Notes: generated from the letters alone by a model not told the origin. Counted from the stretch's first letter, positions 1 to 9,631 are shown. The stretch is 64,000 bases of DNA from Klebsiella planticola ATCC 33531 (GCF_000735435.1 NZ_JMPP01000009.1:28513-92512), one strand, 5' to 3'. A program made the numbers and translations.

Positions 1-427
1 TATAATAGAAATCCTGCAATCCTTTTTCTATTTCACTGAGGGCATTACGATCTAACGCGCTCCCTTCTTCGACGCCGCTGGCCGCCAGATTGTCTTTCAG
101 GGCGTCATCTTTCACCGCTTTATTCCCCGAAAAACTTAATTTGGCGATGGTCGGCCGCTCTTTAAGCTGTACCACCAGCGTCGTTCCATCGCGCAGGATC
201 TGGACATTTTCAAAGTTACCGCTGGCATATAAAGCGCGTAGCGACTCGCTAATATCATCATTAGACACCTGTTCTCCGGTATGGATCGGCATGCTTAATA
301 GCGCGGCCCCTACGGTAACGCGCTGCAACCCCTCAAAACGAATATCATCAATTTTGTACGTTGTTGATGCATAAAGCGTTAAGGGAGAAATTAATAACCC
401 GGCAATGATATTTGTTTTCTTTAGCAT
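1..427 (-). CDS. bamK: BamA paralog, Omp85 outer-membrane assembly factor (5' part only)
   Basis: The visible 142 codons encode an Omp85-family protein that inserts beta-barrel proteins into the outer membrane. A signal peptide covers about residues 1-20. Then come POTRA1 (about 22-92, with FEGLQRV and the RALYASGNF segment) and the start of POTRA2 (about 93 on, with [10 protein letters not shown]), ending at DFYY where the window stops. The sequence follows BamA closely but is clearly diverged from the housekeeping copy, which sits between rseP and skp in enterobacteria. A second BamA-type protein called BamK is known from Klebsiella, and this is probably it. The start is the ATG that opens the signal peptide; the Shine-Dalgarno is weak. 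The barrel domain lies outside the window, so intactness cannot be judged. The symbol is inferred. Confidence 0.75.
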   Translation of the reverse strand, partial: MLKKTNIIAGLLISPLTLYASTTYKIDDIRFEGLQRVTVGAALLSMPIHTGEQVSNDDISESLRALYASGNFENVQILRDGTTLVVQLKERPTIAKLSFSGNKAVKDDALKDNLAASGVEEGSALDRNALSEIEKGLQDFYY

Positions 428-644
428 GGACGTTTCGTCTAAGAGATATTTGGCGATAGCAGAATTCTGCTGGGATTTGCGTAAGCAACGCGCAGAATTA
501 CACTTCATTATGGCGAAACAATGGAGAAAAAATGGATGTTATTGGCTGGAGAAAAAAATAAAATTTAACGGAACTTCGTTCTAATAAGTCAGTCTGAGCA
601 GCAACCTGACAACCGAATGAAAGCGCACAATGACTTTAAGGTAT
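428..644. other. Upstream region of the bamA paralog
   Basis: This AT-rich stretch has no convincing ORF. On the minus strand a TTGCTT / TGCTAT pair about 50 bases before the bamA-like start is a weak promoter candidate. No LexA, Fur or Met box was recognised. Confidence 0.3.
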
Positions 645-682
645 AAAACAAAAAGCCCCCTTTCTAATGGGGTGAAAGGGGG
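645..682 (-). terminator. Rho-independent terminator of the small upstream transcript
   Basis: On the minus strand a perfect 9-bp stem (CCCCCTTTC / GAAAGGGGG, loop ACCCCATTA) is followed by CTTTTTGTTTT. It lies between the 35-codon small ORF and the bamA paralog, and the only minus-strand reading frame that could need it is that small ORF. Confidence 0.75.
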
Positions 683-735
683 AATGATCTTGTCAGGAAT
701 GATGCTCTCTGGGATAAACCAGGAACACCGGCAAT

Positions 736-843
736 TTACCCTGAAATACCGAACTTAAAATGAAGAGATATTGAATAAATTATGCAGTAACGACCCGTAA
801 TACCCGCAAGGGTTCCGGGCGTTAATTTGTATGAATTCTTCAT
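736..843 (-). CDS. Small ORF of 35 codons, function unknown
   Basis: This ATG-initiated frame of 35 residues begins MKNSYKLTPGTLAG and ends FKFGISG. I recognise no family. GAGG lies 6 bases before the ATG, which is a strong Shine-Dalgarno. Further upstream are TTGATG and TACTCT with a 17-base spacer, a plausible promoter. A strong intrinsic terminator ends the unit 54 bases after the stop. Promoter, ribosome site, ORF and terminator together make a self-contained small transcript. The middle (YCIIYSISL) is mildly hydrophobic and the protein is basic, so a small membrane protein, a leader peptide or a small RNA with a fortuitous ORF are all possible. It lies upstream of the bamA paralog on the same strand, so it could also act as an attenuated leader. 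Confidence 0.45.
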   Translation of the reverse strand: MKNSYKLTPGTLAGITGRYCIIYSISLHFKFGISG

Positions 844-865
844 CTTTTCCTCAAAATAGCAGAAT

Positions 866-894
866 AGAGTATGAGAGGCTTATGGGAACATCAA
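866..894 (-). promoter_or_regulatory. Candidate promoter of the small ORF
   Basis: Read on the minus strand, TTGATG is separated by 17 bases from TACTCT, and the ATG of the small ORF follows 22 bases later. The -35 fits the sigma-70 consensus well; the -10 is only moderate. Confidence 0.35.
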
Positions 895-1024
895 AGCACA
901 TCAAGCGTTATATCGCAAAAGTAAAGTAGTGGCGCCTTACCATGGAGGGTGAGGCATTTACCTGGCCGCCTGCAGCCCTCCCGCCACACGATGGAAAGGC
1001 CCGGTCCTGGAATGAGCATGAATC

Positions 1025-1378
1025 ATGCGTAGAAATGAGATCCAGCAGTCCGTTCTCAACGAACTGGTACGCTGGATAAAAAACAACCTCGAGAAAAAAC
1101 TCACGGTCAATGCACTCAGCGTGTTTTCCGGGTATTCCGAGTGGCACCTCTTTCGTCTGTTCCGTCATCATTTTAATATGTCGCCGATGGAATATATCAG
1201 GCAACAGCGTATGTCGCTATGTCGTGATTTATTACAGATGCAACCGGCTTTCCGTATCGTCGATATTTGTATTATGGCCGGATATGAAGATATCAGTGCA
1301 TTTAACCGGACATTTAAGAGGTATTATTCTCTCACCCCCACGCAGTTTCGCCAGCGTATTAATGAACAATCCGGATAA
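1025..1378 (+). CDS. Short AraC/XylS-family transcriptional regulator (MarA/SoxS-like size)
   Basis: The 117-residue protein consists almost only of the AraC-type DNA-binding domain. The first helix-turn-helix is at about 27-48 (LTVNALSVFSGYSEWHLFRLF) and the second at about 76-98, with the family signature ending FNRTFKRYYSLTPTQFR. No ligand-binding domain is present, as in MarA, SoxS, Rob and RamA. It differs in sequence from SoxS, which lies near ssb in E. coli, so it is a paralog. The ATG is the first in frame after a TGA stop, so the start is secure. It faces the TonB-receptor gene tail to tail and lies beside the bamA paralog. Control of envelope or iron genes is an inference from position only. 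Confidence 0.75.
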   Translation: MRRNEIQQSVLNELVRWIKNNLEKKLTVNALSVFSGYSEWHLFRLFRHHFNMSPMEYIRQQRMSLCRDLLQMQPAFRIVDICIMAGYEDISAFNRTFKRYYSLTPTQFRQRINEQSG

Positions 1379-1393
1379 TCCTTGCTGGAGTTA

Positions 1394-1430
1394 AAAATAA
1401 AAGGCCGGGAACAGACTTATGTTCCCGGCC
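1394..1430 (-). terminator. Terminator of the TonB-dependent receptor gene
   Basis: A perfect 10-bp stem, GGCCGGGAAC / GTTCCCGGCC, is followed on the minus strand by TTTTATTTTTAA. It separates the convergent receptor and AraC-type genes. Confidence 0.85.
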
Positions 1431-1443
1431 AGGCAGAACAGGA

Positions 1444-3705
1444 TCAGAAATGCGTATTTACGCTGACATAGAAGGTCCGCCCTGACTCATTATAGGTCTC
1501 CGCACCGGCACCGTATAAATAGGCGCCGGTGGTCGCGTTCCCGGTCGTTTGGGCATTTCCAGCACGGTAGTGGCGTATATCAAAGAGGTTATCCACGCCG
1601 CTGGTCAGACTCAGATTTTTGTTCACATCCCAGGTCGCGCTCAGCCCGACGATGCTGTACGGACTCACCTCGTTCAGCTCACTACCGGATACCGCCTCGC
1701 CTTTGTAATTGAAACGCTTAGGTTTCTGCCGCCCGTACCAGGTAAAGGTGCTTTGCAACGAGAGATCGTCGCGGACCTGCCAGCCGAGCGTAGAGTTAAG
1801 GGTAAACTGTGGAATCACCGACAGGCGATCGCCGGTCGTCTTGTTCTTACTTTGCAACATCCAGGTCAGGTTATTACTCCAGTTGACCGTTTCACTCACC
1901 GGCAGGTTAAGCGAACCTTCCAGCCCCTCCACCAGCGCTTTGGGGACGTTCTCCCACTGATAAATATTCGTGGTTCCATTGCTTGCCGTACCGACAGCTG
2001 AATACCCGGACTCAATTTTATTGCGGTAGTCGTTACGGAACCAGGTTATCCCCGCCTGATAGCCTTCGTGCTTGTATTCCAGACCAATCTCTTTGTTAAC
2101 GCTGGTTTCCGCCTTCAGGTCGCTATTTCCCATCAGATAACAGGCCGAACTGCTGGCGTAGCACCCCTGGCCGTTACTGTAGAGAATATAGTTGGGGTTG
2201 AGCTGATAGAGGTTCGGCGCTTTATAGGCGCGGGCAATGCCTAGCTTCAGGGTCCAGTCGTCGCTCAGTCCCTGCGACAGGTTCAGCGACGGACTCCAGT
2301 TATTACCGACGATGCTGTGATGGTCAAAACGCAGGGCCGGCGTCAGCATCGTACTATCGGTTAGCGCGATATTATCTTCGGTAAATAGCGAGAAAATTTC
2401 GGCGCTGCTGTAAGGCGTTCGGCCGGAGGTCGAAATACCGTCAATCGAGCCGTAAGAGAGTGCCTGGGTGGTCGACACGCCATCTTTCATCCGCTGCTGA
2501 TTCCACTCGGTGCCCAACGTCAGGTTCTGCTCAACGCCCAGCGTGAAAGGGATATTGACCTCGCTGTGCAGCAGAACGTCCGCCAGATCGATATCCGAGA
2601 ATTCGCTGCTGGAGAAGATGCCCTCGGTCCCGCCGGCCAGACCTTCATTCATACGGGAGTTACGGGTATGTTCATACTGCACATAGCTGTTGCTGGTGAC
2701 ACCGTTGTCCCAGCCTCCGGTCCAGGTCAGGCCGTAGGTCTGACGGTAAATTCGGTTGGTCTCTTTACCATACATGCTTTTCACGAGCGTACTGGTATTG
2801 GTGTTCTGGGTATCGCCAGCGTAGAGGTTGCCCTGGCGGCTATAGCCAGTTTCAAACTCCAGCGCCTGCATGGGAGCAAATTCCCAGCGCAGCTTACCGT
2901 GGATATCTTTGTTCACCACCCCTTCACGCCCGGCCGGATAAGATCCGGCATAGCTGCCGGTCCGCTCCGCCTCGTGGCCGGCGTTAATATCCTGGGCATC
3001 AGCCTGGGTTTTACTCAGGTTGCCCCATAAATTAAAACTCACGCTGTCCGACATCGGCCCCTCAAGGCTGAAGTTCGTCCGCTTCGTCGCCCCCTCTTTT
3101 CGGTGCTGCGGCGCGTTCATGTAGGTATTCCAGGAGCCGTGCCATTCGTTATTCACAGGCTTAGTGATGATATTCACGACGCCACCCATTGCGCCGTTGC
3201 CATAGCGCGCCGCCGCAGGGCCGCGAATCACATCAATGTGGTCGATCATCTCCGCAGGAACCCAACCGGTGTCGCCACGCGTATCGCGATCGCCGCGCCA
3301 GCCATAGCGTACCGAATTGCGACTGGTCACCGGCTTTCCATCGATCAGGATCAGCGTATTCTCTGGCCCCATACCGCGGATATCAATTTGCCGGTTATTC
3401 CCGCGCTGGCCGCTGGTCGAGTTGCCAGTCAGGTTCACCCCCGGCTGAGTGCGAATCAGTTCTGAGATATCGCGTGCCGGCGGATGTTTGCGAATTTCGT
3501 CAGCCGTGAGCGTTGATACGCCCGGCGCCTGTAAGGTCTGTCTGGCAGCGGTCACTACCATCGTCTCTTCGGTTTTGGCCGCAGCGGTATCGGCGTCCTT
3601 TGCCTCTTCCGGTTTGCTGATGTCGGCGGCCTGCGCGGGTAGCGCCGCGCCCCAGATAGCCAGATGAATCAGCGCGGCCAGCGAGTAGTGTGAGTTTCGT
3701 TTCAT
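1444..3705 (-). CDS. TonB-dependent catecholate siderophore receptor, FepA/IroN type
   Basis: This 753-residue outer-membrane receptor would import ferric catecholate siderophores such as enterobactin or its glucosylated forms, powered by TonB-ExbBD. A signal peptide covers about residues 1-26. A TonB box (ETMVVTA) lies at about 47-53. The plug domain carries IRGMGPENTLILIDG and ends at GGVVNIITKP, followed by a long 22-strand barrel. The C-terminus YVSVNTHF ends in the terminal aromatic residue needed for outer-membrane insertion. Length and the final segment (NAQTTGNATTGAYLYGAGAE) match FepA/IroN. A chromosomal IroN-type receptor is known in Klebsiella, but FepA and IroN cannot be told apart by eye. 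A Fur box lies 267 bases upstream of the start, implying iron repression through a long leader. Confidence 0.85.
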   Translation of the reverse strand: MKRNSHYSLAALIHLAIWGAALPAQAADISKPEEAKDADTAAAKTEETMVVTAARQTLQAPGVSTLTADEIRKHPPARDISELIRTQPGVNLTGNSTSGQRGNNRQIDIRGMGPENTLILIDGKPVTSRNSVRYGWRGDRDTRGDTGWVPAEMIDHIDVIRGPAAARYGNGAMGGVVNIITKPVNNEWHGSWNTYMNAPQHRKEGATKRTNFSLEGPMSDSVSFNLWGNLSKTQADAQDINAGHEAERTGSYAGSYPAGREGVVNKDIHGKLRWEFAPMQALEFETGYSRQGNLYAGDTQNTNTSTLVKSMYGKETNRIYRQTYGLTWTGGWDNGVTSNSYVQYEHTRNSRMNEGLAGGTEGIFSSSEFSDIDLADVLLHSEVNIPFTLGVEQNLTLGTEWNQQRMKDGVSTTQALSYGSIDGISTSGRTPYSSAEIFSLFTEDNIALTDSTMLTPALRFDHHSIVGNNWSPSLNLSQGLSDDWTLKLGIARAYKAPNLYQLNPNYILYSNGQGCYASSSACYLMGNSDLKAETSVNKEIGLEYKHEGYQAGITWFRNDYRNKIESGYSAVGTASNGTTNIYQWENVPKALVEGLEGSLNLPVSETVNWSNNLTWMLQSKNKTTGDRLSVIPQFTLNSTLGWQVRDDLSLQSTFTWYGRQKPKRFNYKGEAVSGSELNEVSPYSIVGLSATWDVNKNLSLTSGVDNLFDIRHYRAGNAQTTGNATTGAYLYGAGAETYNESGRTFYVSVNTHF

Positions 3706-4382
3706 GGAGTATGCCCTGTTTTCTTTTTTTGCTGTCGGGGCGCGCCTCCTTCATCCTTAGATAAACAGCGGCAATCATTTCCATGCGAACAACTTAGTGC
3801 CTGGTTTTGGCATAGCAAGGCCCTCCCGGAAAATGAACGGGATATAAATAGCCTGTGGCCAAAATATAAAGTCTCACCCTGTCAAAAATGAAAAATACGC
3901 GTCAGCACTATTCTTAGATAGCGTTTTTCGATCAGCCTTAGAGATGATTATTGTGCGTTATCACGTTATTAGAAATGAGATTCATTATCAAGTTGATAAT
4001 GTAAAATAGCGGAAACAGATTAAAATACAATAAATAAAACAACGGGATAAATAACAAATAATATTCTCAAGTCACTCAAATAATTAATACCAACACTTAC
4101 AACAACATAAAAAAAACATTATTCAATCATATTATCTCCATAATCATTTGTGGCCGCTCATTCCTTTATCACAATAAAATGAATGCCCCAAAACAGAGAG
4201 CCTGGTTAGCCCGGCAATATGCCTGCCAGAATCGAGGCAGATAGCCTCTCTTTTGGCAGCACAAAAAGTGGCTCTCGCCTCTGACACAACCGGCGATGTT
4301 TCCCCGCGCAGTCGGGCAAACGAACAGGCTAACCCCCCAGAGTTGACTAAAATATAGGGATGCACCTGCGGAGCTTCTCTCC
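3706..4382. other. Divergent AT-rich intergenic region between receptor and transglycosylase genes
   Basis: This gap of about 680 bases separates two divergent genes. It contains the Fur box at 3972-3990 and many A/T runs between 4020 and 4150. A TTGACT hexamer about 40 bases before the transglycosylase ATG may be part of its promoter. The reading frames inside it are short, low-quality and overlap regulatory DNA, so none is called. Confidence 0.4.
3972..3990. promoter_or_regulatory. Fur box
   Basis: GAAATGAGATTCATTATCA matches the 19-base Fur consensus (GATAATGATAATCATTATC) at most positions. On the minus strand a TTGATA hexamer overlaps the site and could be the -35 of a promoter reading toward the TonB receptor. 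Confidence 0.75.
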
Positions 4383-5933
4383 ATGAACATCCTCTCATTT
4401 CAACGACCCGCTATCGCCAGCTTTGCCTGCCTTGTTGCCCTGCTGTTTGCCGGTTCCGTTTATGCGGCAGTCGGGGAAAAGCAACCTCCGCCTCAGGAAA
4501 AACGACAGGCGCTGGAACTCAATACGCAAGAGATGCAGAAGCCCTGGCAAGGCGATCTCCCCGGTATGCTCGACAGACGCGTCATCAGAGTCTTAACCAC
4601 CTACAGCAAGACCTTTTTCTTTATCGACAAAGGTACCCAGCGCGGGGCAACGCATGACATCTTCATTGAGTACGAACGCAACCTTAATCAACAGTTGATG
4701 AAGGAGAAAAAGCTCAAACATCGCCATCTGAAGGTACGGATAGTTTTCGTCCCGGTGGCCCGCGACCAGCTCTTCAGCGCACTCGTTGCCGGCAAAGGAG
4801 ATATCGTCGCCGCAAATCTTACGGTTACCGAGGATCGTCAGCAGCAGGCTGACTTCACGATACCGCTCTATTCCAATGTTCAGGAGCTTCTGCTCTCCGG
4901 TCCTGGTTCACCGGAAGTCGCCAACCTGGAACAACTTTCTGGCAAAGAGGTATTTGTTCGCCAGTCATCAAGCTATTACCAAAGCCTGGTCGCCCTGAAT
5001 GCGCATTTTGCGAAAGAATCTCGTCCGCCGGTTATTATCGAAGCCGCTCCGGAATCACTCGAAGATGAGGACCTGATAGAAATGCTCAGCGCCGGCCTTA
5101 TTCCGTTGACCGTCGTCGATCGTCATAAGGCGCTATTCTGGAAACAAGTTTTCCCCAAAATTGAAGTCCATCAGGATATTGTCCTGCGTAAAGATGCCAG
5201 CATCGGCTGGGCGGTACGTAAGAACAGTCCGCAGCTTCTCGCCTCGCTAAACCGCTTTGTGAAGGCTAACGGCCAGGGCAGTAAGCTGGGAAATACCATC
5301 CTGTTGCGCTATCTGAAGAACGCGAAGTATGTCAAAAATGCCGCCGCGCAGAAGGAACGGCGAAAATTTCTGGCGATGGTGGATATCTTCCGTAAATACG
5401 GCGCTCGGTATGACGTTGACTGGCTGTTAATGGCGGCCCAGGGTTATCAGGAATCACGCCTCAATCAGTCGGTTCGTAGCCACGTGGGCGCCATCGGCGT
5501 TATGCAGGTGATGCCGCGGACGGGTAAAGAGCTGAAGGTCGGAGATATCAGCAAGCTGGATCCGAATATCCATGCCGGGGTGAAATATATGCGCTGGATG
5601 ATCGACCATTACTATGGCGATGAGCCGATGACCCGGCTCGACAAAGCGCTCTTTTCCTTCGCGTCCTATAACGCCGGGCCCGCCCGTATCGCCCGCCTGC
5701 GGACAGAAACCAGCAAGCGCGGTTTTAACCCTGATATCTGGTTTGGCAATGTGGAGTATCTGGCCGCTGAGAAGATCGGTTCCGAGACCGTCACCTACGT
5801 CAGCAATATCTATAAGTACTACATTGCCTATCGGCTAATTGTCGATGAAATGGCGCGCAAACAAAAAGCCACCACCCAGTCGAACAGCGCGGCAACGCCC
5901 GCCGGGGAACAGGCCGTTCCCGCTACGCCGTGA
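4383..5933 (+). CDS. MltF-like membrane-bound/periplasmic lytic transglycosylase with solute-binding domain
   Basis: The 516-residue protein has an export signal (about 1-28), a family-3 solute-binding-protein domain (about 65-310) and a C-terminal SLT goose-lysozyme-type transglycosylase domain (about 335-480). The predicted catalytic glutamate is Glu357 in YQESRLN. GVMQVMP and FASYNAGPARI are the usual SLT motifs that follow. The layout matches MltF, in which the N-terminal domain binds peptidoglycan peptides and tunes the lytic domain that cleaves glycan strands to anhydromuramyl ends. The sequence is clearly different from E. coli MltF, so this is a paralog rather than mltF itself. It is divergent from the TonB receptor and followed by a terminator, so it is probably a single-gene transcript. 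Confidence 0.8.
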   Translation: MNILSFQRPAIASFACLVALLFAGSVYAAVGEKQPPPQEKRQALELNTQEMQKPWQGDLPGMLDRRVIRVLTTYSKTFFFIDKGTQRGATHDIFIEYERNLNQQLMKEKKLKHRHLKVRIVFVPVARDQLFSALVAGKGDIVAANLTVTEDRQQQADFTIPLYSNVQELLLSGPGSPEVANLEQLSGKEVFVRQSSSYYQSLVALNAHFAKESRPPVIIEAAPESLEDEDLIEMLSAGLIPLTVVDRHKALFWKQVFPKIEVHQDIVLRKDASIGWAVRKNSPQLLASLNRFVKANGQGSKLGNTILLRYLKNAKYVKNAAAQKERRKFLAMVDIFRKYGARYDVDWLLMAAQGYQESRLNQSVRSHVGAIGVMQVMPRTGKELKVGDISKLDPNIHAGVKYMRWMIDHYYGDEPMTRLDKALFSFASYNAGPARIARLRTETSKRGFNPDIWFGNVEYLAAEKIGSETVTYVSNIYKYYIAYRLIVDEMARKQKATTQSNSAATPAGEQAVPATP

Positions 5934-5971
5934 GGCAGTATCATCGCTGGATACGCGGAGAGAGCAGATAT

Positions 5972-5999
5972 AAAAAAGCCCCGAAAACGGGGCTTTTTC
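5972..5999. terminator. Bidirectional terminator between the transglycosylase gene and ssb
   Basis: AAAAAGCCCCGAAAACGGGG followed by CTTTTTC gives an A-tract, a GC-rich 6-bp stem and a T-tract, and so works in both orientations for two convergent genes. Confidence 0.85.
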
Positions 6000-6031
6000 T
6001 TATGCTTTAACGACAGTGTCTAAGGATGATC

Positions 6032-6559
6032 TTAGAACGGGATATCGTCATCGAAATCCATCGGCGGTTCGTTAGAAGGTGCTGCCGGTGCCTGCTGCTG
6101 CGGGCGAGACTGCGCGCCGCCGCTAAACTGGTTGCCGCCCTGCGGCTGCTGAGGCTGACCCCAACCGCCCTGCTGCTGACCGCCGCCTGCCGGAGCGCCC
6201 GCGCCCTGCTGACGACCGCCGAGCATTTGCATCGTGCCGCCAACGTTAACCACGATCTCGGTGGTGTATTTTTCCTGACCAGACTGGTCAGTCCATTTAC
6301 GGGTACGCAGCTGGCCTTCAATGTAGACCTGAGAACCTTTACGCAGATACTCGCCGGCCACTTCCGCCAGTTTGCCGAACAGCACAACGCGGTGCCATTC
6401 AGTCTGCTCTTTCATCTCACCGGTCGCTTTATCACGCCAGGATTCGGAAGTAGCCAGCGTAATGTTGGCAACTGCGCCACCACTCGGCATGTAGCGTACT
6501 TCCGGGTCCTGGCCCAGATTACCGACGAGAATCACCTTGTTTACGCCTCTGCTGGCCAT
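6032..6559 (-). CDS. ssb: Single-stranded DNA-binding protein
   Basis: SSB binds single-stranded DNA as a tetramer during replication, repair and recombination. The 175-residue protein has an N-terminal OB fold (about 1-112, starting [19 protein letters not shown]). A Gly/Gln/Pro-rich disordered linker (about 113-165) follows, then the acidic tip DFDDDIPF that docks partner proteins. This is the standard enterobacterial architecture and length. It is divergent from uvrA, and the LexA box between them lies closer to uvrA. The ATG start follows GGAGACACAA. Confidence 0.98.
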   Translation of the reverse strand: MASRGVNKVILVGNLGQDPEVRYMPSGGAVANITLATSESWRDKATGEMKEQTEWHRVVLFGKLAEVAGEYLRKGSQVYIEGQLRTRKWTDQSGQEKYTTEIVVNVGGTMQMLGGRQQGAGAPAGGGQQQGGWGQPQQPQGGNQFSGGAQSRPQQQAPAAPSNEPPMDFDDDIPF

Positions 6560-6706
6560 GTTTGTGTCTCCTGAATGCGTTTCTTAATAGTGTAAACGCG
6601 CGAGTGTACCATTTCCAGGCGCTATGTTGATAGCTGGGAAGTATGTTCCAGATAACTCTCGCGGTACGCCATTTTTGCATACCCCACGCGAAAATGCATT
6701 CCAATA

Positions 6707-6722
6707 CTGTATATTCAAACAG
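6707..6722. promoter_or_regulatory. LexA (SOS) box of uvrA/ssb
   Basis: CTGTATATTCAAACAG fits CTG-N10-CAG with the preferred TATAT core. The position between the divergent ssb and uvrA genes matches the known E. coli SOS operator. Confidence 0.9.
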
Positions 6723-6805
6723 GTTAAATTGTGTCATAATTAGCCGTTTCTGCCGTTTGTCCTTCTAACAAACCAGGCAATCCGCGTATCTACCGGGAAA
6801 GGTGA

Positions 6806-9631
6806 ATGGATAAGATCGAAGTTCGGGGCGCCCGCACCCATAATCTCAAAAACATCAACCTCGTCATCCCACGCGACAAACTGATTGTCGTCACCGGGCT
6901 GTCAGGGTCAGGCAAATCCTCATTGGCTTTCGACACACTGTATGCCGAAGGGCAACGTCGCTACGTTGAATCACTCTCTGCCTATGCGCGCCAGTTCCTG
7001 TCGCTAATGGAGAAGCCGGACGTCGATCATATCGAAGGACTGTCGCCGGCGATTTCCATTGAACAGAAATCAACGTCCCATAACCCTCGCTCTACGGTTG
7101 GGACCATTACCGAAATTCACGACTATCTGCGCCTGCTGTACGCGCGCGTCGGCGAGCCGCGCTGCCCGGACCATGATGTTCCTCTGGCCGCACAGACCGT
7201 CAGCCAGATGGTCGACAACGTGCTCTCACAACCGGAAGGTCAGCGCCTGATGCTGCTGGCGCCGATCATTAAAGAACGTAAAGGCGAGCACACCAAAACG
7301 CTGGAGAACCTGGCCAGCCAGGGCTATATCCGCGCGAGGATCGACGGCGAGGTCTGCGATCTTTCCGATCCGCCGAAGCTGGAACTGCAAAAGAAACACA
7401 CCATTGAGGTGGTGATCGATCGCTTCAAGGTGCGTGACGATCTGTCCCAGCGCCTGGCCGAATCCTTTGAAACCGCTCTGGATCTTTCCGGCGGTACCGC
7501 CGTTGTCGCCAATATGGACGATGAAAAAGCGGAAGAGCTGCTGTTCTCCGCCAATTTCGCCTGTCCGATTTGCGGCTACAGCATGCGTGAGCTGGAGCCT
7601 CGCCTGTTTTCGTTCAACAACCCGGCAGGCGCCTGCCCGACCTGTGACGGTCTGGGCGTTCAGCAGTACTTCGATCCCGACAGGGTTATCCAGAATGCGG
7701 AGCTGTCGCTGGCGGGCGGCGCCATTCGCGGCTGGGATCGCCGCAACTTCTACTACTTCCAGATGCTGAAGTCGCTGGCGGAGCATTATCAGTTCGATAT
7801 CGAGGCGCCGTGGGGCACCCTGAACGCCGACGTGCAGAAGGTCATTTTGTACGGCTCAGGCAAAGAGAATATTGAATTCAAATACATGAACGACCGTGGC
7901 GATACTTCAGTGCGCCGTCACCCGTTCGAAGGCGTGCTGCATAATATGGAACGCCGCTACAAAGAGACGGAATCCAGCGCGGTGCGCGAAGAGCTGGCGA
8001 AGTTTATCAGCAATCGTCCGTGCGCCAGCTGTGACGGTACCCGTCTGCGCCGCGAAGCCCGCCACGTATTTGTCGAAAATACGCCGCTGCCAACCATCTC
8101 TGACATGAGCATTGGCCACGCGATGGATTTCTTCACCAATCTGAAGCTGTCCGGCCAGCGGGCGCAAATTGCGGAAAAAGTGCTGAAAGAGATTGGCGAT
8201 CGCCTGAAATTCCTCGTCAACGTCGGCCTGAACTACCTGACGCTCTCCCGTTCGGCAGAAACCCTCTCCGGCGGTGAAGCCCAGCGTATTCGTCTGGCAA
8301 GCCAGATTGGTGCCGGACTGGTCGGCGTGATGTACGTGCTGGATGAGCCGTCCATTGGCCTGCATCAGCGCGATAACGAACGTCTGCTCGGCACGCTGGT
8401 TCATCTGCGCAATCTGGGCAATACGGTGATTGTCGTCGAGCATGATGAAGACGCCATCCGCGCCGCCGACCACGTGATCGACATCGGTCCAGGCGCCGGG
8501 GTACACGGCGGCCAGGTGGTGGCTGAAGGGACGCTGGAGGCGATCATGGCGGTGCCTGAATCCCTGACCGGGCAGTACATGAGCGGCAAACGCAAGATTG
8601 AAGTGCCGAAGCAGCGCGTGCCTGCCGACGCGGAAAAAGTGCTCAGGCTCACCGGTGCGCGCGGCAACAACCTGAAGGATGTGACGCTGACGCTGCCGGT
8701 CGGCCTGTTTACCTGTATCACCGGGGTCTCCGGTTCAGGTAAATCCACGCTGATTAACGATACGCTGTTCCCGATTGCCCAGCGTCAGCTCAACGGCGCC
8801 ACCATCGCCGAACCTGCGCCATATCGCGATGTGCAGGGGCTGGAACACTTCGATAAGGTCATCGATATCGACCAGAGCCCGATTGGCCGTACGCCGCGCT
8901 CAAACCCGGCAACCTATACCGGCGTTTTCACACCGGTACGTGAACTGTTTGCCGGCGTGCCGGAATCGCGCTCACGTGGCTATACGCCAGGGCGCTTCAG
9001 CTTTAACGTCCGCGGCGGCCGCTGCGAAGCCTGTCAGGGTGATGGCGTGATTAAAGTCGAAATGCACTTCTTGCCGGATATTTATGTGCCGTGCGACCAG
9101 TGCAAAGGCAAGCGCTATAACCGCGAAACGCTGGAGATTAAGTACAAAGGCAAGACCATTCATGAAGTGCTGGATATGACCATTGAAGAAGCGCGTGAGT
9201 TCTTTGATGCCGTGCCGGCGCTGGCGCGTAAGCTACAAACGCTGATGGATGTCGGCCTGACCTATATTCGTCTCGGCCAGTCCGCTACGACGCTGTCCGG
9301 CGGTGAGGCCCAGCGCGTGAAGCTGGCGCGCGAGCTGTCAAAACGCGGTACCGGCCAGACGCTCTATATTCTCGATGAGCCGACGACGGGGCTGCACTTC
9401 GCCGATATCCAGCAGCTGCTGGACGTTCTGCACCAGCTGCGCGATCAGGGCAACACCATCGTGGTCATTGAGCACAACCTGGATGTCATCAAAACTGCGG
9501 ACTGGATCGTTGACCTTGGGCCGGAAGGCGGCAGCGGCGGCGGTGAAATCCTCGTCTCCGGTACGCCAGAGACCGTTGCAGAGTGCGAAGCCTCGCACAC
9601 CGCACGCTTCCTCAAACCCTTGCTGAGCTAA
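6806..9631 (+). CDS. uvrA: Excinuclease ABC subunit A
   Basis: UvrA is the ATP-dependent damage-recognition subunit of nucleotide excision repair and loads UvrB on DNA. The 941-residue protein has two ABC ATPase halves. The first Walker A (GLSGSGKSS) is at about 31-39 and the second (GVSGSGKST) at about 640-648. Two LSGGEAQR signature motifs and two zinc modules (CPICGYS...CPTC and CEACQGDG...CDQCKGKRY) are visible. Length matches the family. The start ATG follows AAAGGTGA. It is SOS-controlled through the adjacent LexA box. Confidence 0.99.
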   Translation: MDKIEVRGARTHNLKNINLVIPRDKLIVVTGLSGSGKSSLAFDTLYAEGQRRYVESLSAYARQFLSLMEKPDVDHIEGLSPAISIEQKSTSHNPRSTVGTITEIHDYLRLLYARVGEPRCPDHDVPLAAQTVSQMVDNVLSQPEGQRLMLLAPIIKERKGEHTKTLENLASQGYIRARIDGEVCDLSDPPKLELQKKHTIEVVIDRFKVRDDLSQRLAESFETALDLSGGTAVVANMDDEKAEELLFSANFACPICGYSMRELEPRLFSFNNPAGACPTCDGLGVQQYFDPDRVIQNAELSLAGGAIRGWDRRNFYYFQMLKSLAEHYQFDIEAPWGTLNADVQKVILYGSGKENIEFKYMNDRGDTSVRRHPFEGVLHNMERRYKETESSAVREELAKFISNRPCASCDGTRLRREARHVFVENTPLPTISDMSIGHAMDFFTNLKLSGQRAQIAEKVLKEIGDRLKFLVNVGLNYLTLSRSAETLSGGEAQRIRLASQIGAGLVGVMYVLDEPSIGLHQRDNERLLGTLVHLRNLGNTVIVVEHDEDAIRAADHVIDIGPGAGVHGGQVVAEGTLEAIMAVPESLTGQYMSGKRKIEVPKQRVPADAEKVLRLTGARGNNLKDVTLTLPVGLFTCITGVSGSGKSTLINDTLFPIAQRQLNGATIAEPAPYRDVQGLEHFDKVIDIDQSPIGRTPRSNPATYTGVFTPVRELFAGVPESRSRGYTPGRFSFNVRGGRCEACQGDGVIKVEMHFLPDIYVPCDQCKGKRYNRETLEIKYKGKTIHEVLDMTIEEAREFFDAVPALARKLQTLMDVGLTYIRLGQSATTLSGGEAQRVKLARELSKRGTGQTLYILDEPTTGLHFADIQQLLDVLHQLRDQGNTIVVIEHNLDVIKTADWIVDLGPEGGSGGGEILVSGTPETVAECEASHTARFLKPLLS

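Noticed and set aside
908..1204. 98-codon minus-strand frame over the AraC-type gene
   Set aside because: It is antisense to clear coding sequence of the regulator and has no ribosome site.
1025..1378. The AraC-type gene as soxS
   Set aside because: Although soxS lies near ssb in E. coli, the recognition helices and overall sequence differ and no soxR is adjacent.
4144..4398. 84-codon minus-strand frame upstream of the MltF-like gene
   Set aside because: It overlaps the transglycosylase start, has no Shine-Dalgarno or recognisable domain, and has unusual Cys/Arg-rich composition.
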